The notes beneath the pieces are model-generated. The model was not told the origin of the DNA. It did not search any database and saw only the letters and a list, made by a program, of their open reading frames with translations. This document shows positions 48,731 to 56,903 of a stretch of 64,000 nt of DNA, in pieces. The stretch spans positions 1,860,001 through 1,924,000 of the forward strand of contig OZ220724.1 of NCBI GenBank assembly GCA_965116715.1. Reading direction: 5' to 3'. The translations under genes were made by a program, and so were the position numbers. The DNA is from Poriferisodalis sp965116715 (GTDB taxonomy: Bacteria > Actinomycetota > Acidimicrobiia > Acidimicrobiales > Poriferisodalaceae). Numbering within the stretch: the stretch's first letter is position 1; each line of letters starts with the position of its first letter.

Positions 48731-50350
48731 CTAGAAGTCCATGTCCGGCATACCGGGAGCGCCGCCGCCCGCATCGGGCTCGTCGCAGATCACTGCCTCA
48801 GTGGTGAGGAACAGCGCAGCGATCGACGAGGCGTTCTGCAGCGCCGACAGCGTCACCTTGGCAGCGTCGATGACGCCTGCGGCAACCAGGTCCTCGTACT
48901 CGCCGGAGGCGGCGTTGAGGCCCATGGCGCCGTCGAGGTCGCGCACCCGGCTGACCACCACGCCGCCCTCGAGGCCGGCGTTCTCGGCGATCTGCTTCAG
49001 CGGTCCCGCCAGCGCACGCTCGACCAAGCGGGCACCGGTGGACTCGTCGCCGTCGAGGCCGTCCGCAACAGCGCGTACTGCCGCTTCGGCACGCACCAGC
49101 GTGACGCCGCCGCCGGCCACCACGCCGGCCTCGATGGCCGCCTTGGTGGTGCTGACCGCGTCCTCGATGCGGTGCTTCTTCTCTTTCAGCTCGACCTCGG
49201 TGGCCGCGCCGACGCGCAGCACCGCCACGCCGCCGGACAGCTTCGCCAGCCGCTCCTGCAGCTTCTCGCGGTCGTAGTCGGAGTCGGTGTTCTCGATCTC
49301 GTTCTTGATCTGCTCGATGCGGCCCCGCACCTCGGATTCGTCGCCGGAGCCCTCGATGATGGTCGTCTCGTCCTTGGTGACGACCACCCGCCGGGCCGTG
49401 CCCAGCAGGTCGAGCGTTGTGTTCTCGAGCTTGAGGCCGACGTCCTCGCTGATGACCTGGCCGCCGGTGAGGATGGCCATGTCGGCCAGCATCGCCTTGC
49501 GGCGGTCGCCGAAGCCGGGGGCCTTCACGGCCACCGAGCGGATGGTGCCGCGGATCTTGTTGACCACGAGCGTGGCGAGGGCCTCGCCCTCGACGTCCTC
49601 AGCGATGATCACGAGCGGCTTGCCCGCCTGGGTGACCTTCTCGAGCACGGGCAGCACGTCGCGGACCGCGGAGATCTTGCCCTGCATGAACAGCAGGTAC
49701 GCGTCGTCGAGCACCGCTTCCTGCGAGTCGGGATCGGTGACGAAGTACGGCGAGATGTAGCCCTTGTCGAAGCGCATGCCCTCGACCAGGTCCATCTCGA
49801 GGCCGAACGTCTGCGATTCCTCGACGGTGATCACGCCGTCCTTGCCGACCTTGTCGAACGCATCGCTGATGAGCTGGCCGATGTCGCCGTCGGCGGCGGA
49901 GATGGCGGCCACCTGGGCGACATGGGTCTTGGAGTCGGTGACGCTGATCGACATGTCCTCGATGGCGCCCACAGCGGCGTCGACACCGGCCTCGATGCCC
50001 CGCTTGACGGCCATCGGGTTGGCGCCGGCGGCCACATTGCGCAAGCCGTCGCGCACCATGGTCCACGCCAGCACGGTGGCCGTGGTGGTGCCGTCGCCGG
50101 CGACGTCGTCGGTCTTCTTGGCGACTTCCTTGACCAGCTCGGCCCCGATGCGCTCGACCGGGTCCTCCAGCTCGATGTCCTTCGCGATGGACACGCCGTC
50201 GTTGGTGATGGTGGGCGCGCCCCACTTCTTGTCGAGCACGACGTTGCGACCCTTGGGGCCCAGCGTGACGCGCACGGCATCGGCGAGTTGGTTCATGCCC
50301 GACTCGAGTGCACGGCGGGCCTCGTCGTCGAACGTGATCATCTTGGCCAT
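48731..50350 (-). CDS. groEL: 60-kDa chaperonin GroEL
   Basis: A 539-residue ring chaperonin. The ATP-binding motif VAGDGTTTATVLAWTMV lies near residue 85, and the family signature around AAVEEG is replaced here by AAIEAGVVAGGGVTLVRAE. The C-terminus ends GGGAPGMPDMDF and not in a GGM repeat. No groES gene is adjacent; the upstream gene is glycerate kinase. A perfect CIRCE operator lies 77 bases upstream of the ATG, so HrcA repression is expected. Orphan groEL copies usually accompany a groES-groEL pair elsewhere. Confidence 0.97.
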   Translation of the reverse strand: MAKMITFDDEARRALESGMNQLADAVRVTLGPKGRNVVLDKKWGAPTITNDGVSIAKDIELEDPVERIGAELVKEVAKKTDDVAGDGTTTATVLAWTMVRDGLRNVAAGANPMAVKRGIEAGVDAAVGAIEDMSISVTDSKTHVAQVAAISAADGDIGQLISDAFDKVGKDGVITVEESQTFGLEMDLVEGMRFDKGYISPYFVTDPDSQEAVLDDAYLLFMQGKISAVRDVLPVLEKVTQAGKPLVIIAEDVEGEALATLVVNKIRGTIRSVAVKAPGFGDRRKAMLADMAILTGGQVISEDVGLKLENTTLDLLGTARRVVVTKDETTIIEGSGDESEVRGRIEQIKNEIENTDSDYDREKLQERLAKLSGGVAVLRVGAATEVELKEKKHRIEDAVSTTKAAIEAGVVAGGGVTLVRAEAAVRAVADGLDGDESTGARLVERALAGPLKQIAENAGLEGGVVVSRVRDLDGAMGLNAASGEYEDLVAAGVIDAAKVTLSALQNASSIAALFLTTEAVICDEPDAGGGAPGMPDMDF

Positions 50351-50427
50351 GTCTGGTGGCTCCTGTCTCGGATGACTCTCGGAAGGGGTGACTGGGCGTC
50401 ACGATGGCGCTGTCTTCGCAGCGACCG

Positions 50428-50454
50428 TTAGCACTCTAGAGCTGAGAGTGCTAA
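50428..50454. promoter_or_regulatory. CIRCE operator (HrcA site) of groEL
   Basis: TTAGCACTC, 9-base spacer, GAGTGCTAA: an exact match to the CIRCE consensus. Its right half-site overlaps the stop codon of the glycerate kinase gene (50451-50453). Confidence 0.95.
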
Positions 50455-51500
50455 CCCCCAACTTCGGGGACGAGATTCGCGGCCAGGTCCGCAGCGGCAT
50501 CGCTCACTGCTGCCAGCGTGTCGTCCATGGATCGCTCGGCGCCGTAGCGCTCGGTGAGCACCACGAGCCCGGTGCGTGCTCGTTCCCCGTCAGGCGGGCG
50601 CCAGGCGGCGAGATCGGCGTCCGGGTCGCGAGCGCCCACCACGACGCCGACCGGCACGCCGGCTTCGGCGGCGATCTCGAGGACACCACCCACCACCTTG
50701 CCGTCGAATGAGCTGGCATCGAGCCGTCCCTCGCCGGTGATGACCAGGTCGGCGCCTTCGATGGCCTCGGGCAGGCCGATCTCAGTCGCGACCACGTCGA
50801 ATCCAGGTGCCAGCTCGGCCCGCAGGCCGGCCGCCAAGCCGCCGGCCAGACCGCCCGCTGCACCTGCACCGGGCATATCGCCGACATCGACCCCGTAACG
50901 CTCGCGGTAGAGATCAACGAGGCGCTCGAGGCGACGGGTCAGCAGCTCGATCTGCGGCGGCGACGCGCCCTTCTGCGGCCCGAAGACGCGCGCGGCATCG
51001 CAGAAGCGGGTGCGCACATCGCAGGCCACCACCACCGACACGCCGGCGAGCCGGGCCAGCGGCGACATCGCATCGAGCGCGCCGAGCCCGCCGTCAGTGG
51101 TGGCCGAGCCGCCCACGCCCACGATGACCCGCCGGGCACCGCTGGCGACCGCCTCCGCGATCAGCTCGCCGGTGCCTGCCGTGGTCGCCGCGAGCGGGTC
51201 GTTGCCCTCGGCCCCGCCGGCCAGCAGCAGCCCGCTGGCGCAGGCCATCTCCACGATCGCATCGTCGCCGGTGAGCCGCCAGCCCGCCTCAATCCGGTCC
51301 CGCAGGGGGCCCGTCACCAACGAGGTGCGATTCGGGCCGCCCAGCGCCTCGAGCGTGCCTTCGCCGCCGTCGGCCGCAGGCAGGTAGATGACCTCGGCGC
51401 GCGGGCCGGCGTGGCGACGCACGCCGGCTGCGATCGCCGCCGCGACCTCTGCCGCCGACGCGGTGCCGCGGAACTTGTCCGGGCATGCCACGACCCGCAT
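50451..51500 (-). CDS. Glycerate kinase
   Basis: A 349-residue type I glycerate kinase that phosphorylates D-glycerate. The family start MRVVACPDKFRGTASA fixes the ATG at 51500. Other motifs are LPAADGGEGTLEAL, VGVGGSATTDGGLGAL and ITGEGRLDASSFDGKV. No ribosome site precedes the ATG; instead a tRNA-5'-like fragment sits immediately upstream and can pair across the start codon. The stop lies within the groEL CIRCE element, so readthrough into groEL is plausible. Confidence 0.93.
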   Translation of the reverse strand: MRVVACPDKFRGTASAAEVAAAIAAGVRRHAGPRAEVIYLPAADGGEGTLEALGGPNRTSLVTGPLRDRIEAGWRLTGDDAIVEMACASGLLLAGGAEGNDPLAATTAGTGELIAEAVASGARRVIVGVGGSATTDGGLGALDAMSPLARLAGVSVVVACDVRTRFCDAARVFGPQKGASPPQIELLTRRLERLVDLYRERYGVDVGDMPGAGAAGGLAGGLAAGLRAELAPGFDVVATEIGLPEAIEGADLVITGEGRLDASSFDGKVVGGVLEIAAEAGVPVGVVVGARDPDADLAAWRPPDGERARTGLVVLTERYGAERSMDDTLAAVSDAAADLAANLVPEVGG

Positions 51501-51502
51501 GG

Positions 51503-51527
51503 GCTCTACCTACGGAGCTACGCGGGC
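51503..51527 (-). other. tRNA 5'-end-like fragment in the glycerate kinase leader
   Basis: Reads GCCCGCGTAGCTCC then GTAGGTAGAGC. It has a D-arm (GCTC, 8-base loop with GG, GAGC) preceded by an acceptor-like 5' strand and nothing of the anticodon or T arms. The 5' CCCGC can pair with GCGGG within codons 1-3 of the gene, which would enclose the ATG in a stem-loop. Confidence 0.45.
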
Positions 51528-51578
51528 AGCTGAACCGTCTCGTCGTCTCACCTGTTGTTCCCCGCTCTTGTTCGCTTC

Positions 51579-51624
51579 GCTCACGGGCCGCTCGGGCCAC
51601 GGCTTCGCCTACCGGCTCAGCCTC
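51579..51624 (-). repeat. 45-bp post-stop repeat, copy A
   Basis: Begins 12 bases after the LytR_C gene stop on the minus strand. It matches copy B (53028-53072) with one extra base and one mismatch. It contains GGCC-CGAGC-GGCC and AGGCGAAGCC-type local hairpins. Confidence 0.8.
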
Positions 51625-51636
51625 ATGTCAGGTCGG

Positions 51637-52257
51637 CTATTCGGCCAGGTCGGTCCCCAGCGCCACCAGCACGTGGGGCGTCTCGAAGCCCTGCACGGCG
51701 GAGGTGTCTGCCAGCATCGGGAACACGTCGTTGTCCGCATCGAGCTCCAGCACGCCCGCGATCGCTCGCGCTTCGAGCAGCGAGCCCGGCTCGTAGTAGA
51801 GGCGTGTCCGGTCGAGCGGCGTCCCGACATAGTTGGTCGGTGTCTTGGTGATGTAGCTGAGCGTCTTGAACCGGTCGGTGAGACGTCCCGCAGCACCCCG
51901 GACGGTGGTGGAGTTGGCCACCTGCACGGAGACCTCAGCGGCCGGTCGCGGCTGGAACGGCTCTGCACCCGCAGAGGTGGTGTCGGTGGCAGGCGCGGCG
52001 GTGACGCTCGGCGCGACGGTGGAGACCGGTGCAGAGCCCGATTCGCCGGCGGCGGCGCTGCTGGTGGGCGTCGGAGCCTCCGTCGCCGTGGGGAGCGTGT
52101 CCCCGGGCGCAGCAGGGGGGGCCGTGTCGGTGACGACCTCGTCATCGGGATCGTCGACCGAGCGCAGCAGCAGCACGCCCACGACGACGGCCACCAGCAC
52201 CAGCAGCAACCCGCGCACAGCGGCGCCACTGTTGGATTCGCCAGCTTGGCTGTTCAT
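51637..52257 (-). CDS. LytR_C-domain membrane-anchored protein
   Basis: A 206-residue protein with one N-terminal membrane helix (residues about 15-33), a Thr/Ala/Pro-rich linker (about 40-105) and a C-terminal LytR_C domain with VSVQVANSTTVRGAAGRL, TRLYYEPGSLLEARAIAGVL and PHVLVALGTDLAE. The domain usually follows LytR-CpsA-Psr cell-wall ligases; this protein lacks that catalytic part. ATG 52257 starts the hydrophobic region at the expected distance; the longer open frame reads upp repeat DNA in reverse. Divergent from upp. Confidence 0.85.
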   Translation of the reverse strand: MNSQAGESNSGAAVRGLLLVLVAVVVGVLLLRSVDDPDDEVVTDTAPPAAPGDTLPTATEAPTPTSSAAAGESGSAPVSTVAPSVTAAPATDTTSAGAEPFQPRPAAEVSVQVANSTTVRGAAGRLTDRFKTLSYITKTPTNYVGTPLDRTRLYYEPGSLLEARAIAGVLELDADNDVFPMLADTSAVQGFETPHVLVALGTDLAE

Positions 52258-52365
52258 CGCTGTGAGCGTAGAACCAAAGATGCGCTGCCGGGTGTACCCC
52301 TGACGACCTAACTTGCGAACGGGCCCCTGACGGTCCCGACCCGCACCGACCATGAGAGCCAACCC

Positions 52366-53025
52366 ATGAACGTCAGCCCCATCAACGTCAGCCCCATCAA
52401 CGTCAGCACAGTCGACCACCCGGTCGCCGCAGCCCTGCTCACCCGGCTGCGCGACAAGGACACTGCCGTGGAGGAGTTCCGTCAGCGTCTCGACGCACTG
52501 GCCTTCCTGCTGATGTCAGAGGCGCTCACCGATGCGACCTGGGTCTCCGAGCCGGTGGAAACCCCGCTCGGGCCTGCTGAGGGCTCGCGCCTGAAACCGA
52601 TGCCGGCGATCGTGCCCGTCCTGCGCGCCGGGCTGGGAATGCTCGATGCGGCGCTCAGGCTCTTGCCTGCCGCGCCGGTGGGCTTCATCGGGATGCGCAG
52701 GATCGAGACCTCCGATGGCGTCGGCCATGAGTGCTACCTGGAATCGCTGCCGAGCGTGCTGGAGGATCGGCCGGTGCTGGTGCTCGACCCGATGCTGGCA
52801 ACGGGCGGCTCGGCAGCCGAGGTGATCCGGGTGCTGGTTGCGTCGGGCGTGGGTTCGGTCACGATGGTGTGCGCCCTCGCCGCACCCGAGGGAATCGCTG
52901 CACTGCAGCGCAGCGCCGCCGACGTGCGCATCGTGACCGCAGCCGTCGACAGCCACCTGGACGAGCGGGCGTTCATCGTCCCCGGCCTGGGCGATGCCGG
53001 CGACCGTCTCTACGGCTTGGCCTGA
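52366..53025 (+). CDS. upp: Uracil phosphoribosyltransferase
   Basis: A 219-residue pyrimidine-salvage enzyme forming UMP from uracil and PRPP. The PRPP-binding loop is VLVLDPMLATGGSAAEV, and the uracil-site end FIVPGLGDAGDRLYG is intact. The N-terminus starts NVSPINVSPINVS, encoded by a 15-base tandem repeat and not part of the fold. A five-codon frame (52352-52369, MRANP) ends in the ATGA that starts upp. Confidence 0.95.
   Translation: MNVSPINVSPINVSTVDHPVAAALLTRLRDKDTAVEEFRQRLDALAFLLMSEALTDATWVSEPVETPLGPAEGSRLKPMPAIVPVLRAGLGMLDAALRLLPAAPVGFIGMRRIETSDGVGHECYLESLPSVLEDRPVLVLDPMLATGGSAAEVIRVLVASGVGSVTMVCALAAPEGIAALQRSAADVRIVTAAVDSHLDERAFIVPGLGDAGDRLYGLA
52369..52413 (+). repeat. 15-bp tandem repeat at the upp N-terminus
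   Basis: Three units of AACGTCAGCCCCATC, the third diverged, encoding NVSPI repeats. The copy number should be prone to slippage without breaking frame. Confidence 0.9.
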
Positions 53026-53027
53026 CG

Positions 53028-53072
53028 GAGGCTGAGCCGTAGGCGAAGCCGTGGCCCGAGCGGCCCGCGAGC
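53028..53072 (+). repeat. 45-bp post-stop repeat, copy B
   Basis: Starts 2 bases after the upp stop codon. Near-identical to copy A in inverted orientation, so each copy follows the 3' end of its own gene. Confidence 0.8.
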
Positions 53073-53095
53073 CCGTATCGAATCGAGAGTGGGAG

Positions 53096-54088
53096 CTAGA
53101 GCGGGAAGCGCAGGGTGACAGCGGCGTCCCCGAGCTGCCCCATCGTGGGCAGGCTCGGCTGGGCGCCGGCGACCGTGACCGCCCAGGCGCCGGCTCGCAC
53201 CGCCAGCCGCGCCGCCTCAGTGACCGTGGCACCCGACGCGATGCCGACCGCGAACGCCCCGGCGAACGCGTCCCCTGCACCGGTGGCATCGACCACCTCA
53301 ACCTGCGGTGCGGCCACGCTGATCTCGCTGCCGGCCGCGGCTGGCCGGCCCGCTGCTCGCGACGAGTGAATGACGCAGCCCGCTGCGCCCCGCGTCTCGA
53401 CGAGCACGGCATCGGGGCGCAACTCGGGATCGCTGCCGCCGGCATCGGGCTGGCGCAGCTGCTGCGCCTCGGCCCGGTTTACGATGACGATGTCCGCCAG
53501 CGGCAGCACCGCCGCAGCGACGTCGTTGTAGGGAGCAGGGTTCAGCACGACGGTGACGCCGTGGTCGCGAGCGATCTCGGCAGCGGCTCGAGCAGCCTCG
53601 GCGCTCACCTCGCCCTGCAGCAGCAGCGCATCGGCCGCGGCGATCTCGGTGCCGGCGGCCTGCACGCCGCCGGCATCGAGCAATGCGTTGGAACCTGCAG
53701 CCACCACAATCGACACGTCGTCGGGATCGACGGTGATCACCGCCAAGCCGGTCGGAATCTCGACCTCGGCGACGTGCCGGCAGTCGATCCCCTCGGCTTC
53801 CAGACCTGCCCGCAGCCACCGGCCCTGCTCGTCGTCGCCCACCCTGCCGACCATCACCACCTCAGCGCCCAGCCGGGCCGCTGCCACTGCCTGGTTGGCG
53901 CCCTTGCCGCCGCGGAACCATGCAATGCGCTCGGCGTGCATCGTCTCGTCGGGCGACGGGCGCCGCGGCACCCACACCGTCACGTCAGCGTTCAGGCTCC
54001 CGACCACGACGATGCGCGGCGCACTGGAGAAACTCAGCAGACGAGCGGCCTCGGACGCACTTGGCACCGGTGTCTGGCGGGCTGCCAC
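53096..54088 (-). CDS. Ribokinase-like PfkB-family sugar kinase
   Basis: A 330-residue kinase. The N-terminal VVVGSLNADVTVWVPRRP and WFRGGKGANQAVAAARLG match ribokinase signature 1. The anion hole and catalytic base are in VDATGAGDAFAGAFAVG. Ribose is the best substrate guess, but PfkB kinases vary and no rbs transport genes are nearby. Faces upp, with the copy B repeat between the two stops. Confidence 0.9.
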   Translation of the reverse strand: MAARQTPVPSASEAARLLSFSSAPRIVVVGSLNADVTVWVPRRPSPDETMHAERIAWFRGGKGANQAVAAARLGAEVVMVGRVGDDEQGRWLRAGLEAEGIDCRHVAEVEIPTGLAVITVDPDDVSIVVAAGSNALLDAGGVQAAGTEIAAADALLLQGEVSAEAARAAAEIARDHGVTVVLNPAPYNDVAAAVLPLADIVIVNRAEAQQLRQPDAGGSDPELRPDAVLVETRGAAGCVIHSSRAAGRPAAAGSEISVAAPQVEVVDATGAGDAFAGAFAVGIASGATVTEAARLAVRAGAWAVTVAGAQPSLPTMGQLGDAAVTLRFPL

Positions 54089-54141
54089 TGAACGGTATTG
54101 TGCCGCGTCCCGATGGCCGTCTGTGACCCTGGCATCAGCGA

Positions 54142-55236
54142 ATGAGCCCGCCCAGCACGATGCGCGCGGCGCTGCTGGTGGGCCACGGCAGCCCCGAGAT
54201 GATCGAGGTGCGCGACGACGTGCCGGTGCCGGTGCCCGGCCCTGACGAGGTGCTCATCGAGGTGGCGGCGTGCGGCATCAACAACACCGACATCAACACG
54301 CGTGTGGGCTGGTACAGCAAGTCGGTGACGGCGGCCACCTCGGGCGAGGGCTACGCGGATGCCGATGCCGCAGATTCCACCTGGGGCGGCCGGGGCGTGG
54401 AGTTCCCGCGCATCCAGGGCGCGGACGTGGTGGGGCAGGTGGTGGCTGCGGGAGATCGCGCCGATGCGGGGCTGGTCGGCCGGCGGGTCATGGTGGAGCC
54501 GTGGCTGACCGATCCTGCTGACCCGACGGACCGCAGCAAGGCGCGCTATCTCGGCAGCGAGGCCGACGGCGGCTTCGCCGAGTACGTCGCGGTGCCGGCC
54601 GTCAACGTCTACCCCGTCGACACTGCGCTGTCGGATACCGAGCTGGCGACATTCGCCTGCGCCTCGTCGACGGCTGAGCACATGCTCCAGCGCATCGGTC
54701 TCACTGGCGGCGAGAGCGTTGCGGTGCCCGGCGCGAGCGGCGGGGTGGGCTCGGCACTGGTGCAGCTCGCCAGGCGACGAGGCGCACGGGTGGTGGCCGT
54801 CGCCGGCGCCTCCAAGGTGGCGCAGGTGCTCGAACTCGGGGCCGACGTGGTGGTGCCGCGGCAGGGCCCCGAGCACGATGTCGCCGCGGCGGTCGAGGCC
54901 AATGGCGGGCCGTTTGACGCGGTCGCTGATGTGGTCGGCGGCGATGCCGTGGCGCTGTGGCTTGATGCGCTGGCAGGCCGCGGGCGCTATGTCACCTCAG
55001 GGGCCATCGCCGGTCCCATGGTGGAGCTGGACCTGCGCACGCTGTACCTCAACGACCTGGAGCTGTACGGCGCCACGATCTACGGGCCGGGGCTGTTCGC
55101 CGATCTGGTCGGCTACATCGAGCGCGGTGAGATCCGCCCGGTGCTCGGCGGCACCTATCCCCTCGAAGCCATACGCGAGGCACAGGAGGCCTTCGTGCGC
55201 AAGGAGCACTTCGGCAATCTGGTGATCACGCTCTGA
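54142..55236 (+). CDS. Zinc-type alcohol dehydrogenase / quinone reductase family protein
   Basis: A 364-residue medium-chain dehydrogenase/reductase. The catalytic-domain start DEVLIEVAACGINNTDINTR has no cysteine-rich structural zinc loop. The nucleotide motif is GASGGVGSALVQLARRRGA. These features favour the quinone oxidoreductase-like branch. A possible -10, TATTGT, lies at about 54092. Divergent from the ribokinase-like gene. Confidence 0.88.
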   Translation: MSPPSTMRAALLVGHGSPEMIEVRDDVPVPVPGPDEVLIEVAACGINNTDINTRVGWYSKSVTAATSGEGYADADAADSTWGGRGVEFPRIQGADVVGQVVAAGDRADAGLVGRRVMVEPWLTDPADPTDRSKARYLGSEADGGFAEYVAVPAVNVYPVDTALSDTELATFACASSTAEHMLQRIGLTGGESVAVPGASGGVGSALVQLARRRGARVVAVAGASKVAQVLELGADVVVPRQGPEHDVAAAVEANGGPFDAVADVVGGDAVALWLDALAGRGRYVTSGAIAGPMVELDLRTLYLNDLELYGATIYGPGLFADLVGYIERGEIRPVLGGTYPLEAIREAQEAFVRKEHFGNLVITL

Positions 55237-55267
55237 GCTCTCGCTGCCGGGCAGTGTCCCGCAGGTG

Positions 55268-55340
55268 AGCCCGAGGTGGGAATCGAACCCACAACCCCCG
55301 CTTTACAAGAGCGGTGCTCTGGCCGTTGAGCTACTCGGGC
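55268..55340 (-). tRNA. tRNA-Thr (anticodon TGT)
   Basis: A full cloverleaf of 73 bases: acceptor GCCCGAG/CTCGGGC, D stem GCTC/GAGC, anticodon stem CCGCT/AGCGG with loop CTTGTAA, variable loop of 5, and T arm GTGGG-TTCGATT-CCCAC. The discriminator is T and CCA is not encoded. It lies 51 bases after the rRNA methyltransferase stop on the same strand. Confidence 0.96.
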
Positions 55341-55391
55341 ACCGACCCCAGCGTATGGCTGAGCACCGGCGAATCAGGCGGGACTGCCGGC

Positions 55392-56345
55392 TCAGGCTCG
55401 GCCTGTGCTCGCGTCGCCGGCGCGCTTGCGGGCGCGGGCGATGTCGAACAGGGCCACAGCGGCAGCGGCGGCAACGTTGAGGGACTCGATGCGCCCCAGC
55501 ACCGGGATGGAGACGACCTGGTCGCTTCGACGCTCCACCAGCGTCGAGAGTCCCCTGCCTTCGGCGCCGAGCACCAGCACGAGCGGTTCGTCGCCGACGC
55601 GCAGCGACTCCAGCCCGTCAGGTGCATGACCGTCGAGCCCGATGACCCACAGGCCGGCATCGCGGAGCTTCGCGAGCGCGGCAGGCAGGCCGCCGACCAA
55701 GGCGATCGGCAGGTATTCGATGGCACCCGCGGCGGCCTTCACCGCGGCCGGGGTGAGATTCGCCGAGCGATGGCTGGTGAGCACCACCCCGGTGGCACCG
55801 GCAACCTCCGCAGTTCGCAGGATCGCGCCGAGATTGCCCGGGTCGGTGACGCCGTCGGTCGCCACAACGAGCGGCAGTGAGTTCCGCGCAGGTCGTGCCA
55901 GTTCTTCCAGCGGCACGGGCTGGACGGCAACTGCCTTGGCAATCACACCCTGCGGCGCAGCGGTGAGGGCCGCCTCGTCCAGCTTGCGGCGGGTCACCTC
56001 CCGCACGGGCACCCTCCGATCGCCGGCGAGGTCGACGATCTCGGCCAGCGTGGCAGCCGAGTGCGCATCCTCCGAGATCAGCACCTCATGCACCTTGCGC
56101 CTGCCCGCTCGCAGCAGCTCCCGCACCGCCTGACGGCCCTCGACGTGGTCCCCACCAAGACCCTTCGGACGTGACTGCGGCCGGCCAGCCTGCGCCGGAT
56201 GTGCAGCACCGCGGCCGGCGCCAGGACGTTTGCCAGTGCCGGTGTGTCGCGGCTGCCCGCCAGAGCGTCCAGTGCCCGACGGCTCCGCAGCGCGGCCGCC
56301 ACGCCGGGAGGCCGGCCCCCGGCGACGACCCGGCGGGCGGCTCAC
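55392..56345 (-). CDS. TrmH/RlmB-type RNA 2'-O-methyltransferase
   Basis: A 317-residue SPOUT enzyme, most likely RlmB-like, acting on 23S rRNA. Residues 1-65 are a basic Gly/Arg/Pro-rich tail, then the substrate-binding domain (GDHVEGRQAVRELLRAGRRK) and the knotted catalytic domain with TDPGNLGAILRTAEVAGATG, LVLGAEGRGLS and IPVLGRIESLNVAAAAAV. GTG 56345 follows the ispF stop by 25 bases; the open extension to 56483 lies inside ispF. Confidence 0.88.
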   Translation of the reverse strand: MSRPPGRRRGPASRRGGRAAEPSGTGRSGGQPRHTGTGKRPGAGRGAAHPAQAGRPQSRPKGLGGDHVEGRQAVRELLRAGRRKVHEVLISEDAHSAATLAEIVDLAGDRRVPVREVTRRKLDEAALTAAPQGVIAKAVAVQPVPLEELARPARNSLPLVVATDGVTDPGNLGAILRTAEVAGATGVVLTSHRSANLTPAAVKAAAGAIEYLPIALVGGLPAALAKLRDAGLWVIGLDGHAPDGLESLRVGDEPLVLVLGAEGRGLSTLVERRSDQVVSIPVLGRIESLNVAAAAAVALFDIARARKRAGDASTGRA

Positions 56346-56370
56346 GACGGTGCTCCGAGCATCGACCCAG

Positions 56371-56892
56371 TCAAGCGCTCTGAGCAGCCGGCCCGGCCAC
56401 GACGAGGGCGACGGCATGGGCCACGGCCCCGTCAGCGCCGCCAAGCCCCTCGGTCCGCTTGCCGCAGACCGTGACCGGTCCACCCGCTGCGTTGCTGAGC
56501 CGTTCCTGCATCTGATCGCGATGCGGGGCGATCATCGGCCGGTCGCAGATGACCGTGCAATCGGCATTGCCGAGCTGCCAGCCCTGCTGAGCAAGCAGCA
56601 CCGAGACCTGCCGCAGCATCTCGATGCTGTCGGCATCCCGCCAGCGCTCATCGCTGTCAGGAAAGTGCGTGCCGATATCGCCGAGACCGGCAGCGCTCAA
56701 CATCGCGTCGATCACCGCATGCGCAACGACATCAGCATCGCTATGCCCCGCCAGCGGCTGCTCGTCGGGAAACTGGACCCCACCCAGCACCAGCGTCCGA
56801 TCACCGGCACCAGTGGCACCAGCAAACGGATGCGCGTCATACCCATGCCCCACCCGCATCGCCGGCCCGGCACCGCTGTCAGCAGCACTCAC
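56371..56892 (-). CDS. ispF: 2-C-methyl-D-erythritol 2,4-cyclodiphosphate synthase
   Basis: A 173-residue MEP-pathway enzyme. The metal site is VGHGYDAHPF and the substrate loop GHSDADVVAHAVIDAMLSAAGLGDIGTHFPDSD. Both family blocks are intact. It follows ispD by 11 bases in a transcript that continues into the rRNA methyltransferase and possibly tRNA-Thr. Confidence 0.96.
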   Translation of the reverse strand: MSAADSGAGPAMRVGHGYDAHPFAGATGAGDRTLVLGGVQFPDEQPLAGHSDADVVAHAVIDAMLSAAGLGDIGTHFPDSDERWRDADSIEMLRQVSVLLAQQGWQLGNADCTVICDRPMIAPHRDQMQERLSNAAGGPVTVCGKRTEGLGGADGAVAHAVALVVAGPAAQSA

Positions 56893-56903
56893 GCCAGTTG
56901 ACG

